A DNA stretch of 64,000 nucleotides. Source: Ruegeria sp. ANG-S4 (GTDB lineage: Bacteria; Pseudomonadota; Alphaproteobacteria; Rhodobacterales; Rhodobacteraceae). The stretch's first letter is position 1; every line of letters starts with the position of its first letter. Below are positions 17,751 through 27,429 of this stretch, one piece after another. The notes beneath the pieces were generated by a model. It made no database searches. It worked only from the letters and a program-made list of their open reading frames with translations, and had not been told where the DNA came from. The position numbers and the translations under genes were made by a program. The DNA is taken from contig NZ_JWLK01000002.1 of the NCBI RefSeq assembly GCF_000814005.1, forward strand, positions 583,752 through 647,751, given 5' to 3'.

Positions 17751-17768
17751 ATAACTTAGAAGGACAGG

Positions 17769-20012
17769 ATGACGATGGGCATGGCAAACGATCTTGAAGA
17801 GATAGCGAAGGCGAGAGACCTTCTTCGTGATGCCATTGAATCGCTCAAAGAGGGGTTCGCCCTTTATGATGACGACCGCCGTCTTGTGATGTTCAACCAG
17901 CGATACGCTGAAATGAACAAAGGCGTTGCCGACCTGCTGGAGCCCGGCCTGGACTGGGAAATACTGATGCGCGAGACGGCGCGCCGGGGTATCTACGCCG
18001 AGGCGATTGGCAACGAACAGCAGTGGGTTTCGGACCGACTGGCCAACGGGATTGAGTTCATCCAGGATTACGAACTGGTCGAAACGGACGGACGTACATA
18101 TCTGGTTTCCGTGCATCCGACCAAACTGGGCGGCTTTGTTGTTACGCGCGAGGACATAACCGAACGAAAGCAGGCCGAGGTGGAAGAGCGTGATGGCGAT
18201 CTTCTGATCCGGAAGGTGTTGGATGCAAGTTCGGCGATTGTAACGATGGCCCGCATCGGCGACGGCCAAATTCTGTATCGCACGCCTGCCGCTCTTCAGA
18301 TGTTCGGTCCGTCCCGTTCGGCAAAAGAGCACTATTTGCGCCCGGAAGAGCGCGCGGACTTCATCACGCTGTTGCTGGCGGACGGACATGTCGACGACTA
18401 CAAACTTGATCTGGTGAATGCGAAGGGGAATGCCTTTCCAGCGTCGATTTCATCGCAACTGATTGATTACAAGGGCGAAGAGGTCATAGTCACCAGTATC
18501 ATTGACCTGACCGTTCAGAAAAAAGCTGACGCCCTGATCCGGCAGGTCGTAGAAGCCTATCCCGCAGCCATAAACATGACGCGTGCCGATACTGGCGAAG
18601 TTCTTTTTGCCACGCCTGAAATCAAGGCCCTTTTCGGCGATGCCGAAAGTTCGAAATCCTACTATGCCGACCCCGGCGAACGGGAACGCTATTTAAAGGA
18701 CCTCAGGCAATCTGGTTCAATCAAAGACCGGCGCATGGAATTCGTCGACTCAGAAGGACGAAAGTTCTGGGTGGCGGATTCATCGCGCCTAATTGAATTC
18801 AATGGTGAAGAAGTCATTGTTTCGAACACACGCGATCTGACAGACGAGCTGGCGATTGAAGCCGAGCTTGAGAAACAGCGAGAGTTGCTTTTCCAGAACG
18901 AAAAAATGTCTGCGTTGGGAGAGCTGCTTGCCGGTGTTGCGCATGAGTTGAACAATCCGCTTTCGGTTGTTGTCGGGCACTCGCTTATGCTCAGAGAAGA
19001 AATCACGGATCCCGATCTGACCGTTCGGATTGAAAAGATCGGCAACGCGGCGGAACGCTGCGCGAAGATCGTCAAGACTTTCCTTGCGATGGCCCGTCAG
19101 CAACCCAGCAAGATCGAGCAGGTCGACGTGCACAACATGATCGAAACAGCCGCTGATGTTGCGGGTTATGGCAGCACGTCCGGTGAAATCAGCATCAAGC
19201 AGACGCTTCCTGCTGATCTGGCGCCAATTGCAGGTGATGCCGATCAGCTGACCCAGGTCATTCTCAACCTCATCATCAATGCTGAACAGGCGATGACGGC
19301 AACAGGCGTTGGCGATCAGATCGTGCTTTCAGCCAAGCCCATGCCCGATGCCGGGATGGTTGAAGTAACGGTTGCGGATAACGGCCCCGGAATTCCCAAA
19401 TCCATTCGCCCCCGCATTTTCGAGCCGTTCTTTACGACGAAAGAAGTTGGCGACGGAACCGGGATCGGTCTGGCGTTCTGCCACCGGATCATTCTGTCCC
19501 ATGGCGGTCAGATCAGCCTGGATCAGACCGCTGATACCGGGACCTGCTTTCGGATAACCCTTCCCGTTGCCGGGTCGGATGATGACGTGGTCGACGAGCC
19601 GTGTGACGATACCCCTTCCTTTTCAAAACACCGCGCTCTTGTGGTCGATGATGAAGTCGAGGTGGGCGAGTTGAACGCGGAAATCCTGAGAAGAGAGGGC
19701 TTTGAGGTTGATTTCGTGAATTCAGGTGAGGACGCGTTGGACCGCTTGCAGTCCGCAAACTACGATATCTTCCTGAGTGATTTGAATATGCCGGGCGTCG
19801 ACGGTCGCAAGATTTACGAAGCGCTGGTGGCACGTTTTCCCGACATGCTGCGACGGACCGCCTACATAACGGGCGACACGATGGGCGAAAGTTCCTTGGG
19901 GCTGTTACAGGAATCTGGCCTGCCTTACCTGGAAAAACCGGTTTCCCCGTCCGAGCTGAGGACTCTGGTCGGTAAGCTGCTTGCGGACCAGAAGGATCAA
20001 ACAGATGGATAA
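17769..20012 (+). CDS. Hybrid sensor histidine kinase with three PAS domains and a receiver
   Basis: This 747-residue cytoplasmic protein has no membrane segment. Order of parts: PAS domains at about 18-130 (ESLKEGFALYDDDRRLVMFN), 140-255 and 258-370; a dimerisation domain with phospho-acceptor H392 (VAHELNNPLS); an ATPase domain with N box NLIINAEQAM, ADNGPGIP, FEPFFTTK and GTGIGLAF; and a C-terminal receiver with phospho-acceptor D671 (DIFLSDLNMPGVDG). The start follows AGAAGGA. The stop overlaps the next gene, an OmpR-family regulator, by eight bases. The signal is unknown and internal to the cell, and the upstream TGAAACA cluster suggests autoregulation. Confidence 0.93.
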   Translation: MTMGMANDLEEIAKARDLLRDAIESLKEGFALYDDDRRLVMFNQRYAEMNKGVADLLEPGLDWEILMRETARRGIYAEAIGNEQQWVSDRLANGIEFIQDYELVETDGRTYLVSVHPTKLGGFVVTREDITERKQAEVEERDGDLLIRKVLDASSAIVTMARIGDGQILYRTPAALQMFGPSRSAKEHYLRPEERADFITLLLADGHVDDYKLDLVNAKGNAFPASISSQLIDYKGEEVIVTSIIDLTVQKKADALIRQVVEAYPAAINMTRADTGEVLFATPEIKALFGDAESSKSYYADPGERERYLKDLRQSGSIKDRRMEFVDSEGRKFWVADSSRLIEFNGEEVIVSNTRDLTDELAIEAELEKQRELLFQNEKMSALGELLAGVAHELNNPLSVVVGHSLMLREEITDPDLTVRIEKIGNAAERCAKIVKTFLAMARQQPSKIEQVDVHNMIETAADVAGYGSTSGEISIKQTLPADLAPIAGDADQLTQVILNLIINAEQAMTATGVGDQIVLSAKPMPDAGMVEVTVADNGPGIPKSIRPRIFEPFFTTKEVGDGTGIGLAFCHRIILSHGGQISLDQTADTGTCFRITLPVAGSDDDVVDEPCDDTPSFSKHRALVVDDEVEVGELNAEILRREGFEVDFVNSGEDALDRLQSANYDIFLSDLNMPGVDGRKIYEALVARFPDMLRRTAYITGDTMGESSLGLLQESGLPYLEKPVSPSELRTLVGKLLADQKDQTDG

Positions 20013-20718
20013 TCAGAAAACCCATATCCTGGTTTGCGATGACGAAATTGACGTGCGCGAGATGCTTCAGGAATACCTCAGCAAGCGCGGATACAGGGTG
20101 TCCGCCGCATCCGGGGGCGATCAGCTGCGGGCTATCGTCTCGGCAGAGGCGGTGGATGTCATGATCATGGATATCAACATGCCTCAGGAAGACGGGCTGT
20201 CGATCCTTAGGTCTCTGCGCCCCGAAAACACGACCCCGGTAATAATGCTGACCGCGGCAGGTGATGTCGTTGACCGCATTATTGGCCTTGAAATGGGGGC
20301 TGACGACTATTTGGGCAAACCGGTCGATCTGCGGGAACTTGAGGCCCGGATCAAGGCGATACTGCGCCGTGGGGCCGTCAACGAAACGACGTCCGTCGAA
20401 AGTTCAGGCGGAGATGGCGCCCCTTTCGGAGACTTTACGCTGGACAAACAAGCGGCCAAACTGCTGGCTGCTGACGGTTCCGAAGTCCAGTTGACAGCTA
20501 TGGAATACAGACTGCTCAAAGTGTTTGCCGAAAACAAAGGAAGGGTTCTGAACCGGGATCAGCTTTTGGAGCAGGCACATGACAGGTCGTGGGATCCGTT
20601 CGATCGCAGCATCGACATCCGGATTTCCAGACTGCGCCGAAAGCTCGAAACGAACCCCGAAAAGCCGGAAATTATCAGAACCGTGCGCGGGATCGGCTAT
20701 TTGTACGATCCGAAGTAA
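20005..20718 (+). CDS. OmpR/PhoB-family response regulator
   Basis: This 237-residue regulator has an N-terminal receiver (D12, D13, phospho-acceptor D56 in VMIMDINMP, and the lysine of LGKPVD) and a C-terminal winged helix (residues about 140-235, LTAMEYRLLKVFAENKGRVLNRDQLL, then RSIDIRISRLRRKLE and RTVRGIGYLY). The ATG at 20005 overlaps the kinase stop and follows AGAAGGATC; a start upstream would lie inside the kinase gene. It is the probable partner of the hybrid kinase and the likely binder of the TGAAACA repeats upstream of the operon. Confidence 0.93.
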   Translation: MDNQKTHILVCDDEIDVREMLQEYLSKRGYRVSAASGGDQLRAIVSAEAVDVMIMDINMPQEDGLSILRSLRPENTTPVIMLTAAGDVVDRIIGLEMGADDYLGKPVDLRELEARIKAILRRGAVNETTSVESSGGDGAPFGDFTLDKQAAKLLAADGSEVQLTAMEYRLLKVFAENKGRVLNRDQLLEQAHDRSWDPFDRSIDIRISRLRRKLETNPEKPEIIRTVRGIGYLYDPK

Positions 20719-20878
20719 GTTCCGCATTCATTCCGTGGCTGATCTCAAACGATCTGCTCTAAAGAACTGGAACGTCCAAGATCGTGGTCGTCTTGCGTTC
20801 GCACGTTGAACCGCCTGATCCGTAATGATAAATCCTGCGCACGTGACAGGGTTTCTCCAGAACTGAACAGGCACGGGC

Positions 20879-21709
20879 ATGAAATTTTGCAGCGCGGAAC
20901 ATGTTTCGGATCAAGAGCTTCTTGATGTTCTGAATGCCGCGTTTTCAGACTATTTGATCCCCATGAGGCACACAGACCGGTCTCTTGCGCAGATGTTTCG
21001 ACAAAGGTCCTTTTGTCGCTCTTCCACGATTGTTGCAAAAGCAGAGGGACGACTGGTCTCCTTTTGGTTCATTGGCAGGCGCGACACGCAAGCGTTCCTT
21101 GTCGCAAGCGGGACACGCCCCGAATGGCGGCGGCGCGGATTGAACGAACAGATCGCGCAAAGGGTCATCAGCGGATTGAAAGGTCAGGGGGCATCGGTCC
21201 TGAGACTTGAGGTGTTTCGCGATAACCAAGCGGCGGTCGCGCTTTATGAAAAGATCGGGTTTGTTGTGAAACGAAAGCTCGACCTCTACGAAATTCCTCC
21301 GGGCACGATGGAACCCCTCCCCGGCGTCGACACAGCGTCGTGGAGCGACGTGTCCGAGATGCTTCAAGCTCATCGAGACTGGCAGCCGAGCTGGCTCTAT
21401 GAAAATGAGTCTTTGAGTGCGATACAAGACGATCTGGATTGCCATTGCATCCGGAGTCAGGGGCAAATCGTTGGCTCGGCGGCGGTCATCAGGTCAAGCA
21501 ACACACTTGCCCAGATTGCCGTTCGACCGAGTGCGCGGCGTCGGGGAATGGCACGGCGATTGATCGCACATGCTGCGTCCAAGGCGCCTAAGACGGCGAT
21601 GAGGATCATCAACGTGGACGCCTCGGATGCGGCGTTCAAGACATTGCTGACTGCTTGCGGAGCACGCGAAAACAAAGGTCAGTTTGAGATGGCACTGCCG
21701 CTCGGCTAG
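20879..21709 (+). CDS. GNAT-family acetyltransferase with two GNAT folds
   Basis: This 276-residue protein carries two acetyltransferase domains. The first (about 1-140) has the acetyl-CoA loop text TRPEWRRRGLNEQIAQ and the terminal NQAAVALYEKIGF; the second (about 145-276) has VRPSARRRGMARRLIAHA. The R-R-x-G-x-A/G type pyrophosphate loop is present in both. Such tandem GNAT proteins modify small molecules or proteins at amino groups; the substrate is not predictable. It stands alone after 160 bases of non-coding sequence. Confidence 0.85.
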   Translation: MKFCSAEHVSDQELLDVLNAAFSDYLIPMRHTDRSLAQMFRQRSFCRSSTIVAKAEGRLVSFWFIGRRDTQAFLVASGTRPEWRRRGLNEQIAQRVISGLKGQGASVLRLEVFRDNQAAVALYEKIGFVVKRKLDLYEIPPGTMEPLPGVDTASWSDVSEMLQAHRDWQPSWLYENESLSAIQDDLDCHCIRSQGQIVGSAAVIRSSNTLAQIAVRPSARRRGMARRLIAHAASKAPKTAMRIINVDASDAAFKTLLTACGARENKGQFEMALPLG

Positions 21710-21846
21710 CGTCTAGTCGGCTGTAAATCAAAGGTTTTTGGCACAAAATGCAACCTGGCTTGGAAGAATCCCGGAAGGGTTTTGTTTAACCCGTCCGCCA
21801 ATGGCATGCGTCGAGAAACGCTTCGCCAGGCAATAACCCTAAGTCT

Positions 21847-22617
21847 ATGGAAACGACCATGAACGCACACCGACAGCTGATCACCAAAATGCTTGATGCC
21901 CTGTTTGAAAGATATGACACGGAAGAAGCCGGGCCAATGCTGGCAACGGATTACATTCAGCACAATCCGCATCTGGCAACTGGTTCACAACCGATCCTGG
22001 ATGTCATTCCAACGTTAAAAGACCATGGATTGAAACGCAGATATCTGCGCGGTGTTTGCGAAGGCGATATGATCGTCTTCCATAACGCGTATGAAAATGC
22101 CGATCTGTTTGGTACCAGCGAGATGGTTTCATTCGATGTGTTTCGGGTTGCTGACGGCAAGGTTGCAGAGCACTGGGACAATATGGTTGCGACCGTGCCA
22201 GCCGATAAAACGTCAAGCGGGAACAGCAGTTTGGACGGTGAAACAGAAATCTCCGATCTGGATCGAACAGCGGACAACAAGGCCATTGTAAACAACTATG
22301 TCGCCGAGCTGTGTGCGAAGGGTGCCGATGCTGCCGTGCAGAATTTCGTCGATACCAAGGATTTCGTGCAGCGTAGCCCAAGCGTTGGCGCGGGAATCGA
22401 AGGCATACGTGAAATGCTGAACAAGCAGAGATATTTAAAGCCGCACTTCACTATCGCGGAAGGCAACTTTGTTTTCGTGGCTTCCGAAGGCGTCGAAGGC
22501 GATCAGGCCATGGCTTATTTTGACTTGTACCGCGTACAGAGCGGCAAGATTGTCGAGCAATGGTCGATCAACGACTCGATCCCGGACAAGATGGTTCATG
22601 ACAACGGCAAATTCTGA
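21847..22617 (+). CDS. SnoaL-like (NTF2-fold) protein with two domains
   Basis: This protein of about 250 residues contains two SnoaL-like/NTF2-fold polyketide-cyclase-type domains: the first with YIQHNPHLATG and FDVFRVADGKVAEHWDNM, the second with FVQRSPSVGAGIEGIREML and FDLYRVQSGKIVEQWSIND. The repeated ending (R-V-x-x-G-K-(I/V)-x-E-x-W) shows an internal duplication. Single-domain relatives are often annotated as predicted ester cyclases or steroid-isomerase-like proteins; no function is proven. The ATG at 21859, preceded by GGAAA, is an alternative start four codons in. No signal peptide is present. Confidence 0.85.
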   Translation: METTMNAHRQLITKMLDALFERYDTEEAGPMLATDYIQHNPHLATGSQPILDVIPTLKDHGLKRRYLRGVCEGDMIVFHNAYENADLFGTSEMVSFDVFRVADGKVAEHWDNMVATVPADKTSSGNSSLDGETEISDLDRTADNKAIVNNYVAELCAKGADAAVQNFVDTKDFVQRSPSVGAGIEGIREMLNKQRYLKPHFTIAEGNFVFVASEGVEGDQAMAYFDLYRVQSGKIVEQWSINDSIPDKMVHDNGKF

Positions 22618-22626
22618 AAACTGACC

Positions 22627-22651
22627 AAGGCTTGCCCCTGCGGCAAGCCTT
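22627..22651 (+). terminator. Hairpin after the SnoaL-like gene
   Basis: AAGGCTTGCC, a five-base loop and the exact complement form a 10-bp stem nine bases after the stop. No U-run follows, so termination strength is uncertain; it also lies downstream of the opposing cyclase gene. Confidence 0.5.
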
Positions 22652-22760
22652 ACCATCCCAAAGTTTCACCAGTTCCGCCAATCGTTGTGGTGGCCGAGAT
22701 GGGATCGGGCCATCGATGAAAGTCGATTGATTGGAATGACTGGCGCTTCTCGACGCAGGC

Positions 22761-23996
22761 TCAGTCGATCGTAAACAGCTCTTGTCTGTCGGCAACGCCC
22801 CGCAATCTGTATTGCCCCAGCGAAACAAGATTTGGAATTGATTGCACCAAGTCGCCTGCCACCTTGTCGGAAACAATAATGTTCTGATCAAGGGCGCTGG
22901 ACATGCCGAGAATGCGAGATGTTGTGTTAACCGCAGGACCAACGACCGTGAAATCAAGGCGCGACCTGCCGCCTATGTTACCATAAAGAACGTCGCCGGC
23001 ATGCAGGGCAAGCGTGAAGCCGGTTGTTGGCATTCCGTCCAACTGCCGCTGTTTGTTGAGCCTGTCGAAGGTTTCGCGCAGCTCGATGGCTGCGTAAATT
23101 GCAACGCTGTGAGCGTCCGGAACCTGCTCGACATCGAAGATGGCGAGCATGCCATCCCCCATGAACTTCAGAACGTTGCCGCCGTGATTTTCGACCACGT
23201 CTACGGCTTCGGCAAAATAGTCATTCAGCAATTCTATGATCGAGTTGCCCGGGAGCGCTTCTGACAGTTTGGTGAAGCCTTGCAAATCAAAGTACCAAAT
23301 TACTGCAGAAATAGTTTCGGATGATCCTCGGGTTATGTCCCCGGAAAGAACGCGTTTACTGGCGTCGCGGCCCAGATAGGCAGCTGTAATATCCTCGGCC
23401 ATCAACCTGTTTGCGCCGCATTTCAGCGTCAGGCAAAGCGGAGGTATCAGTTGACGTAACCCGTCTAGCTGCTGGCTTGTGAAGCCGCCCTCCGCATCGG
23501 TTGCCAAGGATATAATGGCCCCTTCCTCGGGCTGCATTGGATCAACCGGTGCGGCATGATCCTGACGCAGGAAGAAACGTTTGACAGCAAAATAGTCTGT
23601 TGCCCCACGCTCGCGAAGCTCGTCAAGAATGGGGAAGTGGAACTCGGGGTTTTCGGCAGTCAGATCCTGCCTGACCTCTTCAACGTTGTTTGAAAGAAGA
23701 TAGAAAATCGGGCTCAGAATGTATTCTTCCGGGGCGTCTGTCCTCCGGACGAAATCCTGTCGCTCGTTTCCACCGTCCCTGTGCCATCGAAAGGCAACGG
23801 TGCCGATCTCGGGATGGTGGGCGCGAACGGTGATATTTGCCCTTTGAATCGGTATGCCTGCCGCCACCAACCGGTTGCAAAACGCTTCGAGCCAGGTTTC
23901 GACCGGCGCGTTTTCCAAGCCTTGTTGGACAAGCCAGTCGGCCAGGTCTTTCAAGGCAGCGGTCAGTTCCCAATTCTGAATTGCAGGGGCGGCCAT
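22761..23996 (-). CDS. Class III adenylate cyclase with N-terminal sensory region
   Basis: This 411-residue protein has an uncharacterised N-terminal region (1-215) and a C-terminal class III cyclase domain (about 228-411). Metal-binding aspartates are D237 (WYFDLQGFTKLSE) and D281 (KFMGDGMLAIF). K277 and D348 (LDFTVVGPAVN) are the adenine-selecting pair and R361 the transition-state arginine, so it should make cAMP. The N-terminal half resembles that of many alphaproteobacterial adenylate/guanylate cyclase proteins but has no recognised ligand site. The start at 23996 has GAGGA at good spacing; an upstream extension of 22 residues is unlikely. It is the second adenylate cyclase within 9 kb. 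Confidence 0.88.
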   Translation of the reverse strand: MAAPAIQNWELTAALKDLADWLVQQGLENAPVETWLEAFCNRLVAAGIPIQRANITVRAHHPEIGTVAFRWHRDGGNERQDFVRRTDAPEEYILSPIFYLLSNNVEEVRQDLTAENPEFHFPILDELRERGATDYFAVKRFFLRQDHAAPVDPMQPEEGAIISLATDAEGGFTSQQLDGLRQLIPPLCLTLKCGANRLMAEDITAAYLGRDASKRVLSGDITRGSSETISAVIWYFDLQGFTKLSEALPGNSIIELLNDYFAEAVDVVENHGGNVLKFMGDGMLAIFDVEQVPDAHSVAIYAAIELRETFDRLNKQRQLDGMPTTGFTLALHAGDVLYGNIGGRSRLDFTVVGPAVNTTSRILGMSSALDQNIIVSDKVAGDLVQSIPNLVSLGQYRLRGVADRQELFTID

Positions 23997-24230
23997 TGTG
24001 TCCTCATCAAATGTGGTCAAAACCGTTGATTCAGAGAATAGACCGCTTGGCCGATACCTCAAATTGGTTTTGCCTCAGGCGCTTGATCGAAATGTTTCCG
24101 GTATGTTGGGAAGTCTTCGCAGACCGCATCTGACAACAGGCGAAATGCCAACCGACTTTGCGGTTCGAGACGGACCAAAGATGGTACCCGCGGGCCGAGC
24201 GTCAGCCAACGGATACCTGTTGCTTTTTGC

Positions 24231-25448
24231 TTACTGTGCGGCTGTCATTGCCGTACGCAAGAGTTGCGGCCGGTCGGATTGAGACGGCAGGAAAACCGCC
24301 TGCGATCCGGCGTCCAGCGCTGACAGGCTCGCATCATACCATTGCATTGCCAGGTCCCGGCGTTCCTGTACACCAAAGCCTTCGCGCAGGTGGTGCCCAA
24401 TCAACTCACCATAGGCAGGCTCACCCATTGCCACCAACATCAATGCAGAGCCAACCGCGCTGTCCATGTTGTCCTGACGGTAGCCCATTGCCAGACAGAC
24501 TTTGCTTGTGGCCGCAAGATCTTCGGGGCTAAGCCCGGAATCCAGCGCAAGCTTACGCATCTGCGTTTCGGCGTCCGTCTTTGAACTCAGAGACAGGGAG
24601 ACAACCTGGGGGGCCAGCATGTTGCCAAACGCTTCGCATTGGGTGGCGACCTGATCCGGTGTTAACCCTTGTACGTCGGCCATCAGCTCCTCGCCGCGCG
24701 CCATCGCATAGCTGCGGGCAAGGCAGAACTGTTCGCTGAGCGCAAAGTCAGGATCCGACATGTTGGCCAAGGTTGTATAGCCGCCATTGGTTGATGTCTG
24801 AAGCATCACGGCACTGCAACGATTGGCCAGCGACGGGCCTGTGGTGCCGCCGGCGAACAGGCTGGGCAGACTGGCAGACGCCGTTTCGGTTGTGTCCGCC
24901 TCTGGCGCGCTGGGTTGCGGCGTTGCGACCGGCGTGGTTTGCGCCGGAGCTTGCGGTGCAGCAGCTACGGTGGTGCCCGTTTGAACCTGCCTGCGATACG
25001 CCATCAAAAGCGGTTGTCCGGAGAGTTGGGTGGTGGCCTGTCCTCCGCTTGTACCCCAGTAATATGCCTGCATCAGGAAGTCGCGCTGATAGGGCTGAAA
25101 ATCATAGCCATTCACCGGATATCCCATAGAGGCCTGATACCGTTCGATCGCTGAGCGGGTGCCTCGACCGACCTGACCGTCTACCCGACCGGCGTTATAG
25201 CCAAAATAGTTGAGCGCTGTTTGGGTCTGTGCACCCTGGCTGGTCGACGGGATGCCTTGGCGGTAAGTCCGGGTCGTCGTCGTTGTCCGGGCTTTCTTCC
25301 TTTGCTGGTCCTTGCCAATGGCATAACCAACGACACCCCCAACAACCGCACCGCCAATAAAGTCGCCGGCGTCGGCCCGTGCCATTTGCGGCGAGGCGGC
25401 TGCAAATGACAGCGCAAGGCCAAGTGTTGCAATGAGACGAATGATCAT
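24231..25448 (-). CDS. Secreted protein with glycine-zipper and peptidoglycan-binding-like domain
   Basis: This 405-residue precursor has a signal peptide (residues 1-25, ending ARA-DA), a glycine-zipper-like stretch at about 28-47 (DFIGGAVVGGVVGYAIGK), and a peptidoglycan-binding_1-like region at about 75-110 (TQTALNYFGYNAGRVDGQVG, then GTRSAIERYQ). A Pro/Ala/Thr-rich linker (155-190) leads to an alpha-helical C-terminal half of unknown type. It probably sits in the periplasm or cell envelope. The ribosome site GGAGGTAAG directly precedes the ATG. No partner gene is adjacent. Confidence 0.8.
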   Translation of the reverse strand: MIIRLIATLGLALSFAAASPQMARADAGDFIGGAVVGGVVGYAIGKDQQRKKARTTTTTRTYRQGIPSTSQGAQTQTALNYFGYNAGRVDGQVGRGTRSAIERYQASMGYPVNGYDFQPYQRDFLMQAYYWGTSGGQATTQLSGQPLLMAYRRQVQTGTTVAAAPQAPAQTTPVATPQPSAPEADTTETASASLPSLFAGGTTGPSLANRCSAVMLQTSTNGGYTTLANMSDPDFALSEQFCLARSYAMARGEELMADVQGLTPDQVATQCEAFGNMLAPQVVSLSLSSKTDAETQMRKLALDSGLSPEDLAATSKVCLAMGYRQDNMDSAVGSALMLVAMGEPAYGELIGHHLREGFGVQERRDLAMQWYDASLSALDAGSQAVFLPSQSDRPQLLRTAMTAAQ

Positions 25449-25743
25449 GACTTACCTCCAAAACAAATAAAAACTGCAGCGAACTATAGCACAGCCACCA
25501 TGTAACGCGGAAAATATTGCGACTTCCAGACCGGTGACACGACCACAAAGCTGCCGATCAGCAGGCTTTTGCCCGGTCTAGGCGCCTAATTGCCGTCTGC
25601 TGAACGTTTGCCTCACGTTTCTGGCATTGCCCAAGAACTCGGCCCGCATGTTCATATTGGACGCGGGTGTTTTCGTTCACGCACTGGACAAATCCTTCTG
25701 CCCGTAAGATCGTATGCGCGATCAAAAAAGCGGAGATATTGGT
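25449..25743. other. Divergent intergenic region
   Basis: This 295-base gap separates the divergent peptidoglycan-binding-type gene and the amino-acid importer. It must hold promoters for both directions. I see ribosome sites at each end (GGAGGTAAG on the left, GGAGAT on the right) but no convincing operator repeat or gene. Confidence 0.4.
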
Positions 25744-26568
25744 ATGAAACTGATTGTTGGCGGAGCTCTGGCAGTACTTTTCACCGCAACCTCGGTTGTC
25801 GCCCAGGATGGCGGGGCCTGTGCGAAAGGAAAGACGTTAACAGATGGCACGCTGACCATCGCTACTGGCAACCCGGCCTATTATCCCTGGGTCATGAACG
25901 ACGCACCCGAAAGCGGCGAAGGGTTTGAGGCGGCTGTCGCCTATGCAATTGCCGAAAAAATGGGCTTTGGCCAAGACAACGTGACCTGGGTACGCACGAG
26001 CTTTGACGAAGCGATTCAGCCCGGCGCGAAGAATTTTGACTTCAACATGCAGCAATACTCGATCACCCCCGAGCGGGAGGAAATGGTCGATTTCAGCCTG
26101 CCGTACTACACGTCGGCCATGGCGGTTCTGACCACCCAGAACGTGGTCGATGCCGGGGCCGAAGCGACGCTGGACAGCCTCAAGGGCCTAAAATGGGGCG
26201 CCGTTGCCACGACCACAGCCATTCCCATGCTCGAAGACGTGATTGATCCGTCCAGCGACCCGCTGCTTTACAACGACAACGCCGATGTGAATGCCGCCAT
26301 CATGGCGGGTCAGATCGATGCCGCGCTCTATGATCTGCCGACTGCGCTTTATCTGTCAGCGGTCGTGGTCGAGGGCGGCGCGCTTTTGGGTCAGTTCCCG
26401 CCCGAGCAGTCGGAGAGCCCCGACCAGTTTGGGCTCTTGATGGAACAGGACAACCCGCTGAAGGAATGCGTCGATGCGGCCCTGACTGAACTGACCGAGA
26501 GCGGTGAGCTTGCTGCCATTGAAGCGCAATGGCTGGCCGAGGCCACGGGTGTTCCGGTCATAAAGTAA
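25744..26568 (+). CDS. Amino-acid ABC transporter substrate-binding protein (family 3)
   Basis: This 274-residue precursor is a solute-binding protein family 3 member. It begins with a signal peptide (residues 1-21, ending VVA-QD) and shows TLTIATGNPAYYPWV, GFEAAVAYAIAEKMGF, FDFNMQQYSITPEREEMVDFS and a C-terminal LTELTESGELAAIEAQWL, which match polar amino-acid binding proteins (PF00497). The start is set by GGAGAT nine bases before the ATG. The permease gene begins directly after its stop codon, and the ATPase gene overlaps that, so the three form a complete importer operon. The ligand is not predictable. Confidence 0.92.
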   Translation: MKLIVGGALAVLFTATSVVAQDGGACAKGKTLTDGTLTIATGNPAYYPWVMNDAPESGEGFEAAVAYAIAEKMGFGQDNVTWVRTSFDEAIQPGAKNFDFNMQQYSITPEREEMVDFSLPYYTSAMAVLTTQNVVDAGAEATLDSLKGLKWGAVATTTAIPMLEDVIDPSSDPLLYNDNADVNAAIMAGQIDAALYDLPTALYLSAVVVEGGALLGQFPPEQSESPDQFGLLMEQDNPLKECVDAALTELTESGELAAIEAQWLAEATGVPVIK

Positions 26569-27429
26569 ATGGACGACGCATCTTTGCCTGACGGTGCGAG
26601 CGGTCGCACTGTCGCGGCACCCACGCGCCGCGAAGTGTACGAGGCCGAGGTCAGGCGGCGCTCGAACCGTATTGCGCTGATCTCAACGGCCAGCGTGGTG
26701 TTGGCCATTGTATTCCTTGTACCGCTCGCCCCCGGTTGGGAGGCGGTGCAACGCTCTTTCTTCAATGGTCGGGTTTTTGCGGCTACGTTCCCGGGTCTGT
26801 TGAACGCATTTCTTTTGAACGTCATGATATTCGCCTGGTCCGCGCCATTGATCGCGGTTACGGGCCTGGCCATAGCTCTTTGCCGGGACACTCGCGCTCC
26901 GGCTTTGTTTCCGTTGCGGTTGTTCGGGATCGCCTACACCGACATCTTTCGCGGGCTACCGGTGGTCCTGGTCATCTACATCATCGGTTTTGGCGTGCCC
27001 GGGCTAGGCCTGCCACGGCCGTGGAACAGCCCCTATATCTGGGGAACGCTGGCGCTGGTTCTGGTCTACTCGGCCTATGTGGCAGAAGTGATCCGATCCG
27101 GCATCGATTCCATCCACCAATCACAACGCTCTGCGGCGGCTTCGCTGGGCCTGAGCGAACGGGACACCATGCGTTTTGTCGTTCTGCCGCAAGCCATTCG
27201 GAATGTGGTGCCAGCAAACATGAACCTTTTCATCGCGTTGCAGAAAGACGTCGCCCTGTTGTCCTTTATCGGACCGGTCGAGGTTTTTCGCCAAGCCGGG
27301 GTGTACAAGTCGCTTTACGCGAATTTCACGCCCTATGTCGGGGCCGCGCTGATTTTTCTGGTGCTCACAATCCCGGCAACGCGATATGCGGATTACCTGA
27401 TGAACAAACAAAACCGGGCAAGAACATGA
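26569..27429 (+). CDS. Amino-acid ABC transporter permease
   Basis: This 286-residue inner-membrane protein is a HisM/GlnP-type permease. A charged N-terminal extension (1-40) precedes the membrane segments; the ATPase-contact loop is seen as [20 protein letters not shown] and the following [12 protein letters not shown]. The ATG follows the upstream stop with no gap, and the gene ends over the ATPase start (ATGA, 27426-27429). One permease gene only is present, so the pore is probably a homodimer. Confidence 0.92.
   Translation: MDDASLPDGASGRTVAAPTRREVYEAEVRRRSNRIALISTASVVLAIVFLVPLAPGWEAVQRSFFNGRVFAATFPGLLNAFLLNVMIFAWSAPLIAVTGLAIALCRDTRAPALFPLRLFGIAYTDIFRGLPVVLVIYIIGFGVPGLGLPRPWNSPYIWGTLALVLVYSAYVAEVIRSGIDSIHQSQRSAAASLGLSERDTMRFVVLPQAIRNVVPANMNLFIALQKDVALLSFIGPVEVFRQAGVYKSLYANFTPYVGAALIFLVLTIPATRYADYLMNKQNRART

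Noticed and set aside
23998..24282. Plus-strand frame overlapping the cyclase start and envelope-protein end
   Set aside because: No ribosome site or family; the region is explained by the promoter of the minus-strand cyclase.
26736..27425. Upstream extension of the amino-acid ABC ATPase frame
   Set aside because: The extension lies within the permease gene in another frame; the ATPase domain begins at the ATG at 27426.
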